A DNA stretch of 64,000 nucleotides, taken from NCBI RefSeq assembly GCF_013044135.1, contig NZ_JABEPP010000001.1, forward strand, positions 372,001-436,000, in the 5' to 3' direction. Made by a program: the position numbers and the translations under genes. The number at the start of each line of letters is the position of its first letter. The first letter of the stretch is position 1. This document shows positions 51,249 through 60,781 of this stretch, piece after piece. The stretch is from Enterovirga aerilata (GTDB taxonomy: Bacteria; Pseudomonadota; Alphaproteobacteria; Rhizobiales; Beijerinckiaceae). A model generated the notes under the pieces. It was given only the letters and a program-made list of their open reading frames with translations, was not told the origin of the DNA and ran no database searches.

Positions 51249-52229
51249 ATGCCGATCCCGGCGCCGGTTCTCTATCCCCCGTTCCAGGTCGTCCGCCTCA
51301 ACCACATCGTCCTGAGCGTCTCGGATCTGTCGCGCTCGCGCGCCTTCTGGGCCGATACGCTGGGCCTGCAGGTCACGGGCGAGGCGGACGACCGGCTCTA
51401 CCTGCGGGCCATGGAGGAGCGGGGCCATCACTGCGTCGTGCTGGAGCGGGGCGAGGAGCCACGCGCGAGGGTGCTCGGCTTCAAGGTCTATGCCGAAGAG
51501 GATCTCGACCGCGCCCGGCACTTCTTCCGCGCACGCGGCCTTCCGGCGGAATTCGTCGAGGCTCCGCACCAGGGGCGGACGCTGCGCTGCAAGGACCCGC
51601 TCGGCGTGCCGCTCGAATTCTACTTCGCGATGGAGAAGCTGCCCTCGATCCACCAGCGATACGCCCTGTACAGGGGCGTCAAGCCGCTGCGCATCGACCA
51701 TTTCAACTGCTTCTCGGACGACGTGCAGGCTTCGGTCGACTTCTACAACGCGTTGGGGTTCCGGACGACGGAATACACCGAATGCGAGCAGACCGGCCGG
51801 CTCTGGGCGGCCTGGATGCACCGGAAGGGGGGCGTCCACGACATGGCCTTCACGCACGGCGTGGGGCCGCGGCTGCATCACGTCGCCTTCTGGGTGCCGA
51901 CGCCGCTCAACATCATCGACCTGCTCGATCTCATGGCGACGACGGGCTATGTGGCGAATATCGAGCGCGGGCCCGGCCGCCACGGCATCTCCAACGCCTT
52001 CTTCCTCTATGTCCGCGATCCGGACGGGCACCGGATCGAGCTCTACTGCTCCGACTACCTGACAGCCGATCCGGACCACGAGCCGATCCGCTGGGACCTG
52101 CGCGACCCGCAGCGCCAGACGCTCTGGGGCGCACCCGCCCCGCGCTCCTGGTTCGAGGAGGGCACGCCCTTTCCGGACACGCCGCCGCGCCAGCCCGTCT
52201 ACGAGGCCTCGCCCATCGTCGCCGCCTGA
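51249..52229 (+). CDS. hpaD: 3,4-dihydroxyphenylacetate 2,3-dioxygenase HpaD
   Basis: A 326-residue type I extradiol dioxygenase that opens the homoprotocatechuate ring. Two vicinal-oxygen-chelate modules are present; the metal ligands are H151 (LRIDHFNCF), H211 (RLHHVAFW) and E264 (HRIELYCSDY), matching the H/H/E set of the Brevibacterium enzyme. The ATG at 51249 (MPIPAPVLYPPF) is the family start; an ATG nine bases earlier abuts the ribosome site. With hpaF, hpaR and the DsbA-like isomerase this is a partial aromatic pathway: hpaE, hpaG, hpaH and hpaI are not in the window. Confidence 0.94.
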   Translation: MPIPAPVLYPPFQVVRLNHIVLSVSDLSRSRAFWADTLGLQVTGEADDRLYLRAMEERGHHCVVLERGEEPRARVLGFKVYAEEDLDRARHFFRARGLPAEFVEAPHQGRTLRCKDPLGVPLEFYFAMEKLPSIHQRYALYRGVKPLRIDHFNCFSDDVQASVDFYNALGFRTTEYTECEQTGRLWAAWMHRKGGVHDMAFTHGVGPRLHHVAFWVPTPLNIIDLLDLMATTGYVANIERGPGRHGISNAFFLYVRDPDGHRIELYCSDYLTADPDHEPIRWDLRDPQRQTLWGAPAPRSWFEEGTPFPDTPPRQPVYEASPIVAA

Positions 52230-52279
52230 AGCTGCCCGGAGATTATGCGCTTCGCAAGCCGACTGCCTGAGGATCGGAG

Positions 52280-52426
52280 ATGGATTCCGCCCTCTCTCAG
52301 CTCCACAAGTTCAAGCAAGCCGCCCGCGAACTCGGGACGGATGACGACCCGGAGCGGTTCAAGGTAAGGGTCAGGAAAGTCGGGAGTGCGAAGGCGCCTG
52401 AGAAGCACCCGACACGGAAAGTGTGA
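52280..52426 (+). CDS. Small hypothetical protein (48 residues)
   Basis: A 48-residue frame with GGATCGGAG just before the ATG. The sequence LHKFKQAARELGTDDDPERF is followed by a basic tail rich in K, R and P. The pattern FKQAARELG.DD...F recurs in short hypothetical proteins of alphaproteobacteria, so it is probably real, though the function is unknown. Its last 56 bases overlap the end of the convergent DUF6894 gene, an unusually long overlap. Confidence 0.6.
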   Translation: MDSALSQLHKFKQAARELGTDDDPERFKVRVRKVGSAKAPEKHPTRKV

Positions 52427-52619
52427 GCCTGACGACTTCGCGGTCGTCTTCGTCTGTGACTCTCATATGCCAATCGTCGGGAATGGGATCCACCCTGCTA
52501 AGATCGCGTAGCAGCTCACCGAACGTGCGGAACGCTTCGCGTCGCGCTAGCTCAACGCGGTCCAGTTCGACTCCAGTGGCGTCGCGTAGGTCCGGCGTGT
52601 GGAAATAGAACTTGGGCAT
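52371..52619 (-). CDS. DUF6894 family small protein
   Basis: An 82-residue protein beginning MPKFYFHTPDLRDATGVELD, with AFRTFGELLRDL in the middle and MRVTDEDDREVVRLTL near the end. This is the layout of the DUF6894 family, multi-copy small proteins common in Methylobacterium, Microvirga and Bradyrhizobium; function unknown. The ATG at 52619 begins the family signature; an earlier in-frame ATG at 52643 is possible. The 3' end overlaps a convergent 48-residue gene. Confidence 0.8.
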   Translation of the reverse strand: MPKFYFHTPDLRDATGVELDRVELARREAFRTFGELLRDLSRVDPIPDDWHMRVTDEDDREVVRLTLSVSGASQAPSHSRLS

Positions 52620-52693
52620 GCACGCGACATAGAGCGACCACACGCCGCGGCGACCACATAGGTTAGTACGTAAGCCGACCGCTGGAGTCTCAG

Positions 52694-52891
52694 ATGGGGG
52701 ACCTACCGATTACCGTAGAGGAACTTGAGGACGAGCTCATCGCGCTGGACGCCGAACTCACAAGAGCGCTCACCATCATCGACCATTTAAAGGTCGAGCC
52801 GCGGCAGGAAACGTTGGATCGCCTCGTCTCGAGGACCTTGCAGCTTGAAGCGCTTCTGGCACGGATCAGGAGCGGGCTGCCGCTGAACTGA
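52694..52891 (+). CDS. Small hypothetical acidic protein (65 residues)
   Basis: A 65-residue predicted helical protein, MGDLPITVEELEDELIALD followed by ALTIIDHLKVEPRQETLDRL and LQLEALLARIRSGLPLN. It looks like a helix-turn-helix hairpin or coiled coil with no motif I know. GGAG lies seven bases before the ATG. Nothing in the context tells its role; the next gene (fliG) ends 44 bases away on the other strand. Confidence 0.5.
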   Translation: MGDLPITVEELEDELIALDAELTRALTIIDHLKVEPRQETLDRLVSRTLQLEALLARIRSGLPLN

Positions 52892-52934
52892 TTTGCAAAC
52901 TGCATAATCGCCCTCCCCGGGACGGCAGCCGCGC

Positions 52935-53954
52935 CTACACGAACTCGTCGTCGCGGTTGCGGCCGATCATGATCTCGCCCTTGGCTTCCAGCTCCTTGGC
53001 GAGCTGGATGATCGCCGCCTGCGCCTGGTCGACATCCTTCATGCGCATGGGGCCGAGCGCCTCGAGATCGTCCATGAACAGCTTCGCGGCGCGGCTCGAC
53101 ATGTTCGACGTGAAGGCCTCGCGCGCCTTCTCGTTGGCGCCTTTCAGGGCGCGGGCGAGAAGCGTCTTGTCCACGGAGCGGAGCAGCGTCTGGATCGCGG
53201 CCGGACCGAGATTGGTCAGGTCCTCGAAGGTGAACATCAGCTCCTTGATCTTGCTCGCGGCCGCTTCGTTCGTCCGTTCGAGCGCGGCCATGAGGCGCTT
53301 CTCGGCCTGACGGTCGAGGTTGTTGAACACCTCCGCGATCGCCTCGTGCGAGTCGCGGCGCTGCTTGCGGGAGAGGCCGGACAGGAACTCCGCATGCAGG
53401 ACCTGCTCGACGCTCTCCAGCGCTTCCCGCTGGACGTTGTTGAGCGTGAGCATGCGGTTCAGCACCTCGGTGGCGAATTCCTCGTCGAGGAACGACAGGG
53501 TCCGGGCCGCGATATCGGGCGGCAGGCGCGAGAGGATCAGGGCGACCGTCTGGGGATGCTCGCCCTTGAGGTAGGCGCTGAGCAGCGTGACGTCCACGTT
53601 GGAGAGCTTGTGCCAGACGTTGCGGCTCGCCTGGCCGCGGATCTCGTCCATGATGGCGTCGGCCTTCTCCTTCGGCAGCACCCCGCGGAGAAAGGTTTCG
53701 GTCCGGTCGTAATTGCCGACCACCTTGTCCTGTTCGGACAGGCTCTGCGCGAATTCCTCCGCGATGGCCTCGATCTTGGAACGCGGCACGGTCCCGAGCT
53801 CGGCCATGGCGAGCGACAGCTTCTTGACCTCGTCCTCGTCGAGATGCTGCCAGATGGGCGCGCTGCGCTCCTCGCCGAGAAGCAGCATGATCGTGGCGGC
53901 TTTGCGGGCGCCGCTGAGCTCGTCGCGTGCTGTGGCTTCCGTGCTGCTGGACAT
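52935..53954 (-). CDS. fliG: Flagellar motor switch protein FliG
   Basis: A 339-residue FliG with its three domains. The N-terminal part (about 16-110) binds FliF, the middle (EHPQTVALILSRLPPDIAA, 132-150) stacks FliG subunits, and the C-terminal ARM/torque domain (MFTFEDLTNLGPAAIQTLLR) contacts the stator. The charged residues needed for torque lie in the final 90 residues. It follows fliM on the minus strand by 33 bases, so the switch genes fliM-fliG form an operon divergent from the chemotaxis operon that controls them. Confidence 0.96.
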   Translation of the reverse strand: MSSSTEATARDELSGARKAATIMLLLGEERSAPIWQHLDEDEVKKLSLAMAELGTVPRSKIEAIAEEFAQSLSEQDKVVGNYDRTETFLRGVLPKEKADAIMDEIRGQASRNVWHKLSNVDVTLLSAYLKGEHPQTVALILSRLPPDIAARTLSFLDEEFATEVLNRMLTLNNVQREALESVEQVLHAEFLSGLSRKQRRDSHEAIAEVFNNLDRQAEKRLMAALERTNEAAASKIKELMFTFEDLTNLGPAAIQTLLRSVDKTLLARALKGANEKAREAFTSNMSSRAAKLFMDDLEALGPMRMKDVDQAQAAIIQLAKELEAKGEIMIGRNRDDEFV

Positions 53955-53987
53955 GGCGATCTGGCGCGAGCGTGCCCCCTGGGCGCC

Positions 53988-55016
53988 TCAGGCGTGAGGC
54001 TCCGGCTCGTATTGCGGGTTCGTCACCGTCTGGGTGAGCCTCACGGCGACGTGGCTGCCGGCGCGGCCCATGCGGCCGCGGGTGACCAGCACGTCGCCGC
54101 AGCGCAGCTCGACGGGCTGGTCCGGCCCGATGTCGAATATCAGCGTGTCGCCGACCGCGAGGTTCAGCACCCGCCCGAGCGGCAGCATTTCCTCGTGCAG
54201 CACGGCCGTGAGGTTCACCTCGGAGCGGCTCACTTCCGACACGAGATGCTGTTGCCAGACGTCGTCCTGGCCGAGGCGGTCGCCGACATAGGACAGGCTC
54301 AGCGCCTCGCGGATCGGCTCCAGGGTCACGAAGGGCAGGACGATGTCGAAGAAGCCCTGAAGCGTGCCGAGCTCGACCTTGAAGGTGGCGAGCGCCACGA
54401 TGTTCTGCGGCTGCGTGATGGAGGCGAAGCGGGGATTGGTCTCGAAATGGTCGAGCACGAAATCGACCGGCGAGATCGAGCTGAAAGCCTCCTTGGTGTC
54501 GTTCAGCACCGCCTCGAAGAAGCGGCGCAGCATGTTCATCTCGATGGACGAGAACGAGCGTCCCTCGACGACCGGCGGCGAGAGATTGGCGCTGCCGCCG
54601 AAGACGACGTCGATGAGCGCGTAGACCAGGCTCGAATCGACCGTGACCAGCCCGAAATTGTTCCAGGGCTGCGCCTTGGTCACGCCGATCAGCGAAGGCA
54701 GCGAGATCGAGTCGAGATACTGCCCGAAGCGGAGCGAGGTGATGCGGTCGAGCCGGACCTCGACGATGTCGGAGGTGATCTTGCGGGCCGAGATGCGCAG
54801 CAGCTTGACGAGGCGGTCGAACACCGCCTCGAGCATCGGGATGCGCTCGTAGGGTACGGTCGGCGCATGGACGAGCGCGTCGATGCCGGACTGGCTCTGG
54901 ACCGGGCCGCCGAAGCCGCTCAGCCCCAGGAAGTCGTCGATCGAGGCCTGGTTGAACGGGGCGTCCTGCTCGGCAGTGCCGTTCTCGCCGGGCGCCGTGC
55001 TGACAGGATTCGCCAT
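53988..55016 (-). CDS. fliM: Flagellar motor switch protein FliM
   Basis: A 342-residue FliM. The N-terminal CheY-binding peptide is NQASIDDFLG (around residue 26), the middle domain carries LIDVVFGGSANLSPPVVEGR, and the C-terminal SpoA domain is LPLGRVLNLAVGDTLIFDIG (about 270-290). CheY-P binding to the N-terminus changes rotation direction or speed; two CheY proteins are encoded in the divergent operon. The start is ATG at 55016; the 477-base region upstream is shared with the che operon. Confidence 0.95.
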   Translation of the reverse strand: MANPVSTAPGENGTAEQDAPFNQASIDDFLGLSGFGGPVQSQSGIDALVHAPTVPYERIPMLEAVFDRLVKLLRISARKITSDIVEVRLDRITSLRFGQYLDSISLPSLIGVTKAQPWNNFGLVTVDSSLVYALIDVVFGGSANLSPPVVEGRSFSSIEMNMLRRFFEAVLNDTKEAFSSISPVDFVLDHFETNPRFASITQPQNIVALATFKVELGTLQGFFDIVLPFVTLEPIREALSLSYVGDRLGQDDVWQQHLVSEVSRSEVNLTAVLHEEMLPLGRVLNLAVGDTLIFDIGPDQPVELRCGDVLVTRGRMGRAGSHVAVRLTQTVTNPQYEPEPHA

Positions 55017-55493
55017 CCCTCGTCCGATCCGACCTCTCCCGCCGGCCGCGGGCCGCGATCCCGGGGCGACATGCGGCGCGGCCTGCGCCCGGCCCCGCAG
55101 GACTGGTTAAGCCGACATGGTTTCCGACCGGTTAACCGCGTCGTCCCGGCGGCCGAGCGCGGCCGCCTCACGTCAGAGAAGTTTTAGCAAATTGAGCTTA
55201 CCGACTGTCTTCAACCACAAGGGGAGATCTGTGGTCCGGGCCGCCGTGATCAGCCATCTCGAAAATACAGGCGACCCCCATCATCGCGTTCGGGACCGTC
55301 ATCCTCAGCTTCCGCCCGCACGCGGCCGGCGGGCTGCCGTTGCCGCCGGGACGGCCCGCCGAGAAGGCGGCCGTTAATCGGATGGACCCGCTTGCGCAGC
55401 AGAATGGCGCGATGGCCGAGCGGCCGGCCGCGGCGTCCCGGCCGCGCAAGCCGGAGCGGCGGAAGAGCTGGAAAGAGTTGTGAGAGAGGAACG
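55017..55493. other. Divergent control region between fliM-fliG and the che operon
   Basis: These 477 bases hold no gene that I can support with confidence. A 33-codon frame at 55382-55483 (MDPLAQQNGAMAERPAAASR and a basic end) has only a weak ribosome site and no known relatives. An A/T-richer stretch at about 55185-55215 is the likeliest promoter zone. No convincing sigma-28 or CtrA (TTAA-N7-TTAA) site was found; the TTAA pairs at 55107 and 55132 are wrongly spaced. Confidence 0.5.
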
Positions 55494-55790
55494 ATGCAGG
55501 CGGCAACAGAATCTCAAGCAGAGACCCTGAAACTTCGCTCCGTCCTCGACCTCACGGCGGCCGCGCCGCTGAAGGCCGAGTTCGGTGCGCTGCGCGGCAG
55601 GCCCGTGCGCGTGGACGCATCGGACGTGGACCGCCTGGGGGCGCTCTGCCTCCAGGTGCTGATGTCGGCGCATTCGACCTGGACCTCCGACGGGGTGCCG
55701 TTCTCCCTGGGCGGCACCTCCCCGGGCTTCGAGGAAGGGCTGGATACGCTCGGCGCCTCCTTTCTCCTGTTCTCCATCCCGCGGGAGTGA
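55494..55790 (+). CDS. STAS-domain chemotaxis protein, CheS-like by position
   Basis: A 98-residue STAS-fold protein: LKLRSVLDLTAAAPLKAEF, then VRVDASDVDRLGALCLQVLM, and a C-terminal GTSPGFEEGLDTLG. These are the strand and helix positions of anti-sigma-antagonist-like proteins. It is the first gene of the che operon. In Sinorhizobium meliloti the small CheS (97 residues) sits in this place and increases CheA-mediated dephosphorylation of CheY1, so an equivalent role is inferred from position and size, not from proven homology. The ribosome site GAGAGAGGAACG precedes the ATG. Its stop overlaps cheY1 (GTGA). Confidence 0.75.
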   Translation: MQAATESQAETLKLRSVLDLTAAAPLKAEFGALRGRPVRVDASDVDRLGALCLQVLMSAHSTWTSDGVPFSLGGTSPGFEEGLDTLGASFLLFSIPRE

Positions 55791-56161
55791 CCTCGTTGAG
55801 CAAGACAATCCTGACGATCGACGATTCCCGCACCATGCGCGACATGCTGATGCTGGCCTTGTCGAACGCCGGCTACCGGGTGGTGCAAGCGGTTGACGGC
55901 GTGCACGGCCTCGAAGTGCTGGGCGCCGCCGCCCCCGACGTCATCATCACGGACATCAACATGCCCCGGATGGACGGGTTCGGCGTGATCGAGAGCGTCC
56001 GCAAGGACGACCGGCACCGCGCCACGCCGATCCTCGTCCTCACGACCGAGAGCGATGCGGCCAAGAAGGAGCGGGCGCGTGCGGCCGGGGCCACCGGCTG
56101 GATCGTGAAGCCGTTCAATCCCGAGAAGCTGGTCAGCGCCATCCGCCGTGTGGCGGCCTGA
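55787..56161 (+). CDS. cheY1: Chemotaxis response regulator CheY (first copy)
   Basis: A 124-residue single receiver domain. It has the acidic pair IDDSRTMRDM, the phospho-acceptor D56 (VIITDINMPRMDG), the switch T/S in VLTTES and the conserved lysine in IVKPFNPEKL. The GTG start overlaps the upstream stop; a TTG nine bases further is an alternative. As in S. meliloti, one CheY likely controls the motor and the other acts as a phosphate sink; position matches the sink copy CheY1. Confidence 0.93.
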   Translation: MTSLSKTILTIDDSRTMRDMLMLALSNAGYRVVQAVDGVHGLEVLGAAAPDVIITDINMPRMDGFGVIESVRKDDRHRATPILVLTTESDAAKKERARAAGATGWIVKPFNPEKLVSAIRRVAA

Positions 56162-56191
56162 TCCGAGCCGCATCGAGCCGAGGGTGGCGAC

Positions 56192-58405
56192 GTGGATCCT
56201 CTAGCCTCCATCAAGATCACCTTCTTCCAGGAATGCGAGGAGCAGCTCGCGGAGCTCGAGACGGGGCTCCTGACGATGAAGGACGGGGAGACCGATCCGG
56301 AGACCGTGAATGCGGTGTTTCGGGCCGTCCATTCGATCAAGGGCGGGGCCGGCGCCTTCTCGCTGACCGAGCTCGTGCGCTTCGCGCATGTGTTCGAGAC
56401 GGTGCTGGACGAGATGCGGGCGGGGCGGCTCGCGCCGGACGGCCGCATCCTCGACGTGATGCTGCGCGCCGCCGACGTGCTGGCGGATCTGGTCCGCGCG
56501 GCGCGCGACGGTGGCACGGTGGACGAGGATCGCTGCCAGGCGCTGATCGCCGAGCTCGGCGCGCTCACGGGCGTGCAGGAGGCGGCGGTCGATGACGGCT
56601 TCCTCGACCTCGACTTCGCGCCGATCACCGTTTCCGTCGATGTCGGGGAGGAGCCGGAGCCCGCCGCCGCGGCCGGGCTCGAGATGGCGGAGGGGGCTCC
56701 CGCGGCGGAGAAGCTGGTGGTGGCGTTCCGCCCGCGCGCCGCGCTCTACGCCAAGGCGAACGAGCCGGCCGTGCTGCTGCGCGAACTCGCCTCGCTCGGC
56801 AGGGCCGAGATCACGCTCGATGCGTCGAGCCTGCCGCAGCTCGACGAGCTCGAGCCGGAGGCCGCCTATCTCCACTGGGTCGCGACGGTCGAGACCGATG
56901 ACGAGGCCGCGATCCGCGAGGTGTTCGATTTCGTCGAGGGCGATTGCGAGCTGAGCATCGCGCGTGTGCCCGACGATTGCGAGCCGGTTGCCGCGAGGCA
57001 ACCGCCCGTGGACGAGGCGGAGACTGCCGGGGAGCTCGACATCAAGGCGCTGATCGCCCGTGCGACCGGCGGCGCGACGCAGACCGCCGCGGCCGCCCAG
57101 GCAGCGCCCGCCGCGCAGGTCATCTCCCTGAGGGATCACCCGGCTCGGGCCCCGGATATGTCGGCCAGGAAGGAGGACGGGCACGCGGTCGCCGCCGCCT
57201 CGCCCACGATCCGTGTCGACCTGGAGCGCGTTGACCGCCTCATCGACCTGGTCGGCGAACTCGTGATCAACCAGGCCATGCTCGCCCAGCGCGTGCTCGA
57301 GAGCGGGCTCGCCCGCTCCTCCGGCATCGCGGTCGGGCTCGACGACCTGGAGCTCCTGACCCGCGAGATCCAGGACAGCGTGATGGCGATCCGCGCCCAG
57401 CCCGTGAAGTCCGTCTTCCAGCGCATGCCGCGGCTCGTGCGCGAGGTCGCTCACGCGACCGGCAAGCAGGTCCGTCTCGTCGTCGAAGGCGAGGGGACGG
57501 AGGTTGACAAGACCGTGATCGAGCGCCTGACCGATCCGATCACGCACATGATCCGCAACGCCATCGACCACGGCCTCGAGCCGCCCGAGAGGCGGATCGA
57601 GGTCGGCAAGCCCGCCGAAGGCGTCGTCCGCCTCTCCGCCCTCCACCGGAGCGGCCGCATCGTGATCGAGGTGGCCGACGACGGCGGCGGCATCAACCGC
57701 ACGCGCGTCCGCCAGATCGCGGTCGACAAGGGCCTGATCTCGCCGGACGCGAACCTCTCGGACGAGGAGACGGACAACCTCATCTTCATGCCGGGCTTCT
57801 CGACCGCCGAGACGATCTCTGACATCTCGGGCCGCGGCGTCGGCATGGATGTCGTGCGGCGGTCGATCCAGGCGCTCGGTGGGCGCATCAGCATCGCGTC
57901 GCGCCCGGGCCAGGGCTCGACCTTCACGCTCAGCCTTCCGCTCACGCTTGCGGTGCTCGACGGCATGGTGGTCTCGGTCGGCGGCCAGACCTTCGTGCTC
58001 CCGATCACGACCGTGATGGAGACCCTGCAGCCGAAGCCCACGGAGGTGAGGAGACTTGAGGGTAGCGTGCCGCTCCTCCTCGTCCGCGACCGCTATGTGC
58101 CCATCCTCGATGTGGGGCACCGGCTCGGCTACCGCGCCGGGCCGATCGAACCGACGGAGGGGGTGGTCCTGCTCGTCGAGGGCGAGGACGGCCGCAGCGC
58201 CGCACTCCTCGTGGAATCGATCCTCGGCCAGCGCCAGGTGGTCATCAAGAGCCTGGAGGCGAACTACCAGCGCGTGCCCGGCATCGCTGCCGCCACCATC
58301 CTGGGCGACGGCCGCGTCGCTCTCATTCTCGACGTCGATGCGGTGATCTCGGGCCCAACCTCGGAGCCCGCGCTGGCCGAAACCCGTCTCCTCGCAGCAG
58401 GCTGA
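56192..58405 (+). CDS. cheA: Chemotaxis histidine kinase CheA
   Basis: A 737-residue kinase with the five CheA regions: HPt domain (H47 in [15 protein letters not shown]), a variable P2 segment with acidic/alanine linkers (about 130-340), dimerisation domain, ATPase domain ([28 protein letters not shown] and [11 protein letters not shown]) and the CheW-like C-terminus ([21 protein letters not shown] block). It phosphorylates CheY1, CheY2 and CheB. The start is GTG at 56192, 30 bases after cheY1. Confidence 0.95.
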   Translation: MDPLASIKITFFQECEEQLAELETGLLTMKDGETDPETVNAVFRAVHSIKGGAGAFSLTELVRFAHVFETVLDEMRAGRLAPDGRILDVMLRAADVLADLVRAARDGGTVDEDRCQALIAELGALTGVQEAAVDDGFLDLDFAPITVSVDVGEEPEPAAAAGLEMAEGAPAAEKLVVAFRPRAALYAKANEPAVLLRELASLGRAEITLDASSLPQLDELEPEAAYLHWVATVETDDEAAIREVFDFVEGDCELSIARVPDDCEPVAARQPPVDEAETAGELDIKALIARATGGATQTAAAAQAAPAAQVISLRDHPARAPDMSARKEDGHAVAAASPTIRVDLERVDRLIDLVGELVINQAMLAQRVLESGLARSSGIAVGLDDLELLTREIQDSVMAIRAQPVKSVFQRMPRLVREVAHATGKQVRLVVEGEGTEVDKTVIERLTDPITHMIRNAIDHGLEPPERRIEVGKPAEGVVRLSALHRSGRIVIEVADDGGGINRTRVRQIAVDKGLISPDANLSDEETDNLIFMPGFSTAETISDISGRGVGMDVVRRSIQALGGRISIASRPGQGSTFTLSLPLTLAVLDGMVVSVGGQTFVLPITTVMETLQPKPTEVRRLEGSVPLLLVRDRYVPILDVGHRLGYRAGPIEPTEGVVLLVEGEDGRSAALLVESILGQRQVVIKSLEANYQRVPGIAAATILGDGRVALILDVDAVISGPTSEPALAETRLLAAG

Positions 58406-58409
58406 TCCG

Positions 58410-58874
58410 ATGAGCCCCGAGATGGTCATGCACGGGTCCGACCGGAAGGAGCTGATTGCCTTCCGAATCGGCTCCCAGGAGTTCTGCGTCGACATCCAGT
58501 CCGTGCGGGAGATCCGCGGCTGGACGCCCGCGACCCCGCTGCCGCATTCGCCGGGCTTCGTTCGCGGGGTCATCAACCTGCGCGGCGCCGTGCTCCCGGT
58601 CGTCGATCTCGCGGCCCGGCTCGGATTGCGCAGCACGGAGCCGACCGCCCGCCACGTGATCATCGTCTCGCGGATCGGCGCGCAACTCGTCGGCCTGCTG
58701 GTCGACGCGGTCTCCGACATCCTGACGGTCACGGACGACACGCTGCAGCCGACGCCGCACGTCGCCTACGACGCCGAACGCGCCTTCGTGAAGGGCCTGC
58801 TTCCCGTCGACGGCCGGCTGATCAGCCTCGTCTCGCTCGACCGCATCCTCCCGGACCAGGCGGAGGCAGCCTGA
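58410..58874 (+). CDS. cheW: Chemotaxis coupling protein CheW
   Basis: A 154-residue CheW that bridges chemoreceptors and CheA. It begins with the strand block [20 protein letters not shown] and has the conserved [20 protein letters not shown]. The coupling fold is complete. It starts four bases after the cheA stop. Confidence 0.94.
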   Translation: MSPEMVMHGSDRKELIAFRIGSQEFCVDIQSVREIRGWTPATPLPHSPGFVRGVINLRGAVLPVVDLAARLGLRSTEPTARHVIIVSRIGAQLVGLLVDAVSDILTVTDDTLQPTPHVAYDAERAFVKGLLPVDGRLISLVSLDRILPDQAEAA

Positions 58875-58877
58875 TCC

Positions 58878-59744
58878 ATGGCGACGTCTCCAGTGAGGCA
58901 GGCCGAGCGTTCGATCGTCGGTGGTGAGTTCCCCTTCACCGATCACGACTTCAGGCAGATCGCCGCCATGCTCTACGCGGATGCCGGCCTCGCGCTGCCG
59001 GAGAGCAAGGCGACTCTGGTCTATTCGCGGCTCGCGAAGCGCCTGCGCGCGCTGGGGCTCGAGAGCTTCCGCCAGTATTGCGCGCTCGTCTCGGAGGCGG
59101 AAGGCCACGGGGAGCGGCGCAACATGCTGGCCGCGCTCACGACCAACGTCACCCGCTTCTTCCGCGAGCCGCATCATTTCGAGCATCTCAAGACCGAGGT
59201 GCTGCCGCGCCTCCTCCAGAGCGCGCGGCAGGGTGGACGCGTCCGCATCTGGTCGGCCGGCTGCTCGACCGGTCAGGAGCCCTACTCGATCGCGCTTACG
59301 GTCCTGTCGCTTATGCCGGAGGCGCCCGACCACGACGTGAAGATCCTGGCCACGGACATCGATCCGAACGTGGTGATCACGGCGCGGCGCGGGATCTATC
59401 CGCAGAACGAGGTTGCGCCGATACCGGCCGATCTCGCCCGACGCTGGATGCTGCCCCGCGAGGGCGGTGCGCTGGAGGTCGGGGAGGCGATGCGGGAGCT
59501 CGTCGCCTTCCGCGAGCTGAACCTGATCGGCCAGTGGCCGATGAAGGGCCGCTTCGACGCGATCTTCTGCCGCAACGTCGTGATCTATTTCGACGAGCCG
59601 ACGCAGCACCGGATCTGGGGCCGCTTCCGCGGCCTGCTGCAGCCGGGCGGCCGGCTCTATGTCGGGCATTCCGAACGCGTGACGGATGGCGGGTTCCGCA
59701 GCGACGGCCTCACGACCTACGCCCTCATCGGAGGCCGGACATGA
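58878..59744 (+). CDS. cheR: Chemoreceptor methyltransferase CheR
   Basis: A 288-residue SAM-dependent glutamate methyltransferase. The N-terminal helical domain carries the conserved [17 protein letters not shown]. The SAM domain has [17 protein letters not shown] and [18 protein letters not shown]. It methylates chemoreceptors during adaptation. No CheR-binding pentapeptide receptor is in the window. The stop overlaps cheB as ATGA. Confidence 0.95.
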   Translation: MATSPVRQAERSIVGGEFPFTDHDFRQIAAMLYADAGLALPESKATLVYSRLAKRLRALGLESFRQYCALVSEAEGHGERRNMLAALTTNVTRFFREPHHFEHLKTEVLPRLLQSARQGGRVRIWSAGCSTGQEPYSIALTVLSLMPEAPDHDVKILATDIDPNVVITARRGIYPQNEVAPIPADLARRWMLPREGGALEVGEAMRELVAFRELNLIGQWPMKGRFDAIFCRNVVIYFDEPTQHRIWGRFRGLLQPGGRLYVGHSERVTDGGFRSDGLTTYALIGGRT

Positions 59745-60781
59745 CGAAGACCACCGTCCTGGTCGTCGACGACTCGCTGACCATGCGCAGCATCGTGTCC
59801 GCGATGCTCCAGAGCGATCCCGAGATCGAGGTGGTCGGCACCGCCGGGGATCCTCTGCAGGCGCGCGAGGCCATCAAGGCGCTCAATCCCGACGTCGTGA
59901 CGCTCGACATCGAGATGCCGAACATGAACGGCCTCGAGTTCCTCGAGAAGATCATGCGGCTCCGGCCCATGCCGGTCATCATGATCTCGACCCTGACGCA
60001 GCAGGGCGCGGATGCCAGCATCCGGGCGCTGGAGCTCGGCGCCTTCGACTGCGTCGGCAAACCCTCGGGGGGCGTGACCGCGGCCGAGGCCTTCGCCGAG
60101 CTGCCGGCGAAGGTGAAGGCGGCGAAGCGCTCGCGGCCCCGGCAGGCGAACGTGGCGGGGAAGCCGCCCGCCCCGGCGCAGGGCTTCGAGCCGAACGGCA
60201 AGGTGGTGGCGATCGGCTCCTCCACGGGCGGCGTCGAGGCGCTTCTCACCATCATCTCGCGCTTTCCGGCGAACTGTCCGCCGACGGTGATCACCCAGCA
60301 TATGCCGGCGACCTTCACGGGCAGCTTCGCCCAGCGGCTCGACCGTTTCAGCGCCGCCAGGGTGGCAGAGGCAAAGGACGGTGCGCCGCTCCTGCCGGGC
60401 CATGTCTACCTGGCCCCGGGCGGCTCGACGCATCTGGAGATCTCCGGTTCCACCTCGTTCCGCTGCCGCCTGCGCGAGAGCGGGCTGGTCAACGGCCACC
60501 GCCCGTCGGTCGACCGCCTGTTCGAGTCCGTCACCGCGACCGTCGCCGAGAACGCCGTCGGCGTGATCCTGACCGGCATGGGGCGGGACGGCGCCCAGGG
60601 CCTGCTCGGGATGCGGCGCGCCGGCGCCGCCACCATCGGACAGGATGAACCGACCTCGGTCGTCTACGGAATGCCCCGCGTCGCCTTCGAGATCGGCGCG
60701 GTCGAGCGGCAGCTGCCGCTGTCGAGAATCGCCGGGGAGGTGCTTCGGCTCTGCAATCAGCATTCGGAGGAGAGGGTCTGA
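59741..60781 (+). CDS. cheB: Chemoreceptor methylesterase CheB
   Basis: A 346-residue two-domain enzyme. The receiver domain has phospho-acceptor D56 ([16 protein letters not shown]). A linker with [16 protein letters not shown] (about 131-147) leads to the methylesterase domain with catalytic S161 (IGSSTGG), H187 ([14 protein letters not shown]) and the aspartate in [10 protein letters not shown]. It removes receptor methyl groups and is activated by CheA. ATGA overlap with cheR; it shares one base (TGATG) with cheY2. Confidence 0.95.
   Translation: MTKTTVLVVDDSLTMRSIVSAMLQSDPEIEVVGTAGDPLQAREAIKALNPDVVTLDIEMPNMNGLEFLEKIMRLRPMPVIMISTLTQQGADASIRALELGAFDCVGKPSGGVTAAEAFAELPAKVKAAKRSRPRQANVAGKPPAPAQGFEPNGKVVAIGSSTGGVEALLTIISRFPANCPPTVITQHMPATFTGSFAQRLDRFSAARVAEAKDGAPLLPGHVYLAPGGSTHLEISGSTSFRCRLRESGLVNGHRPSVDRLFESVTATVAENAVGVILTGMGRDGAQGLLGMRRAGAATIGQDEPTSVVYGMPRVAFEIGAVERQLPLSRIAGEVLRLCNQHSEERV

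Noticed and set aside
55100..55140. CtrA box (TTAA-N7-TTAA) in the fliM/che region
   Set aside because: The two TTAA copies are about 21 bases apart, not seven.
55382..55483. 33-codon frame before the STAS gene
   Set aside because: Weak ribosome site, no relatives recognised and composition typical of random GC-rich sequence; noted only in the intergenic description.
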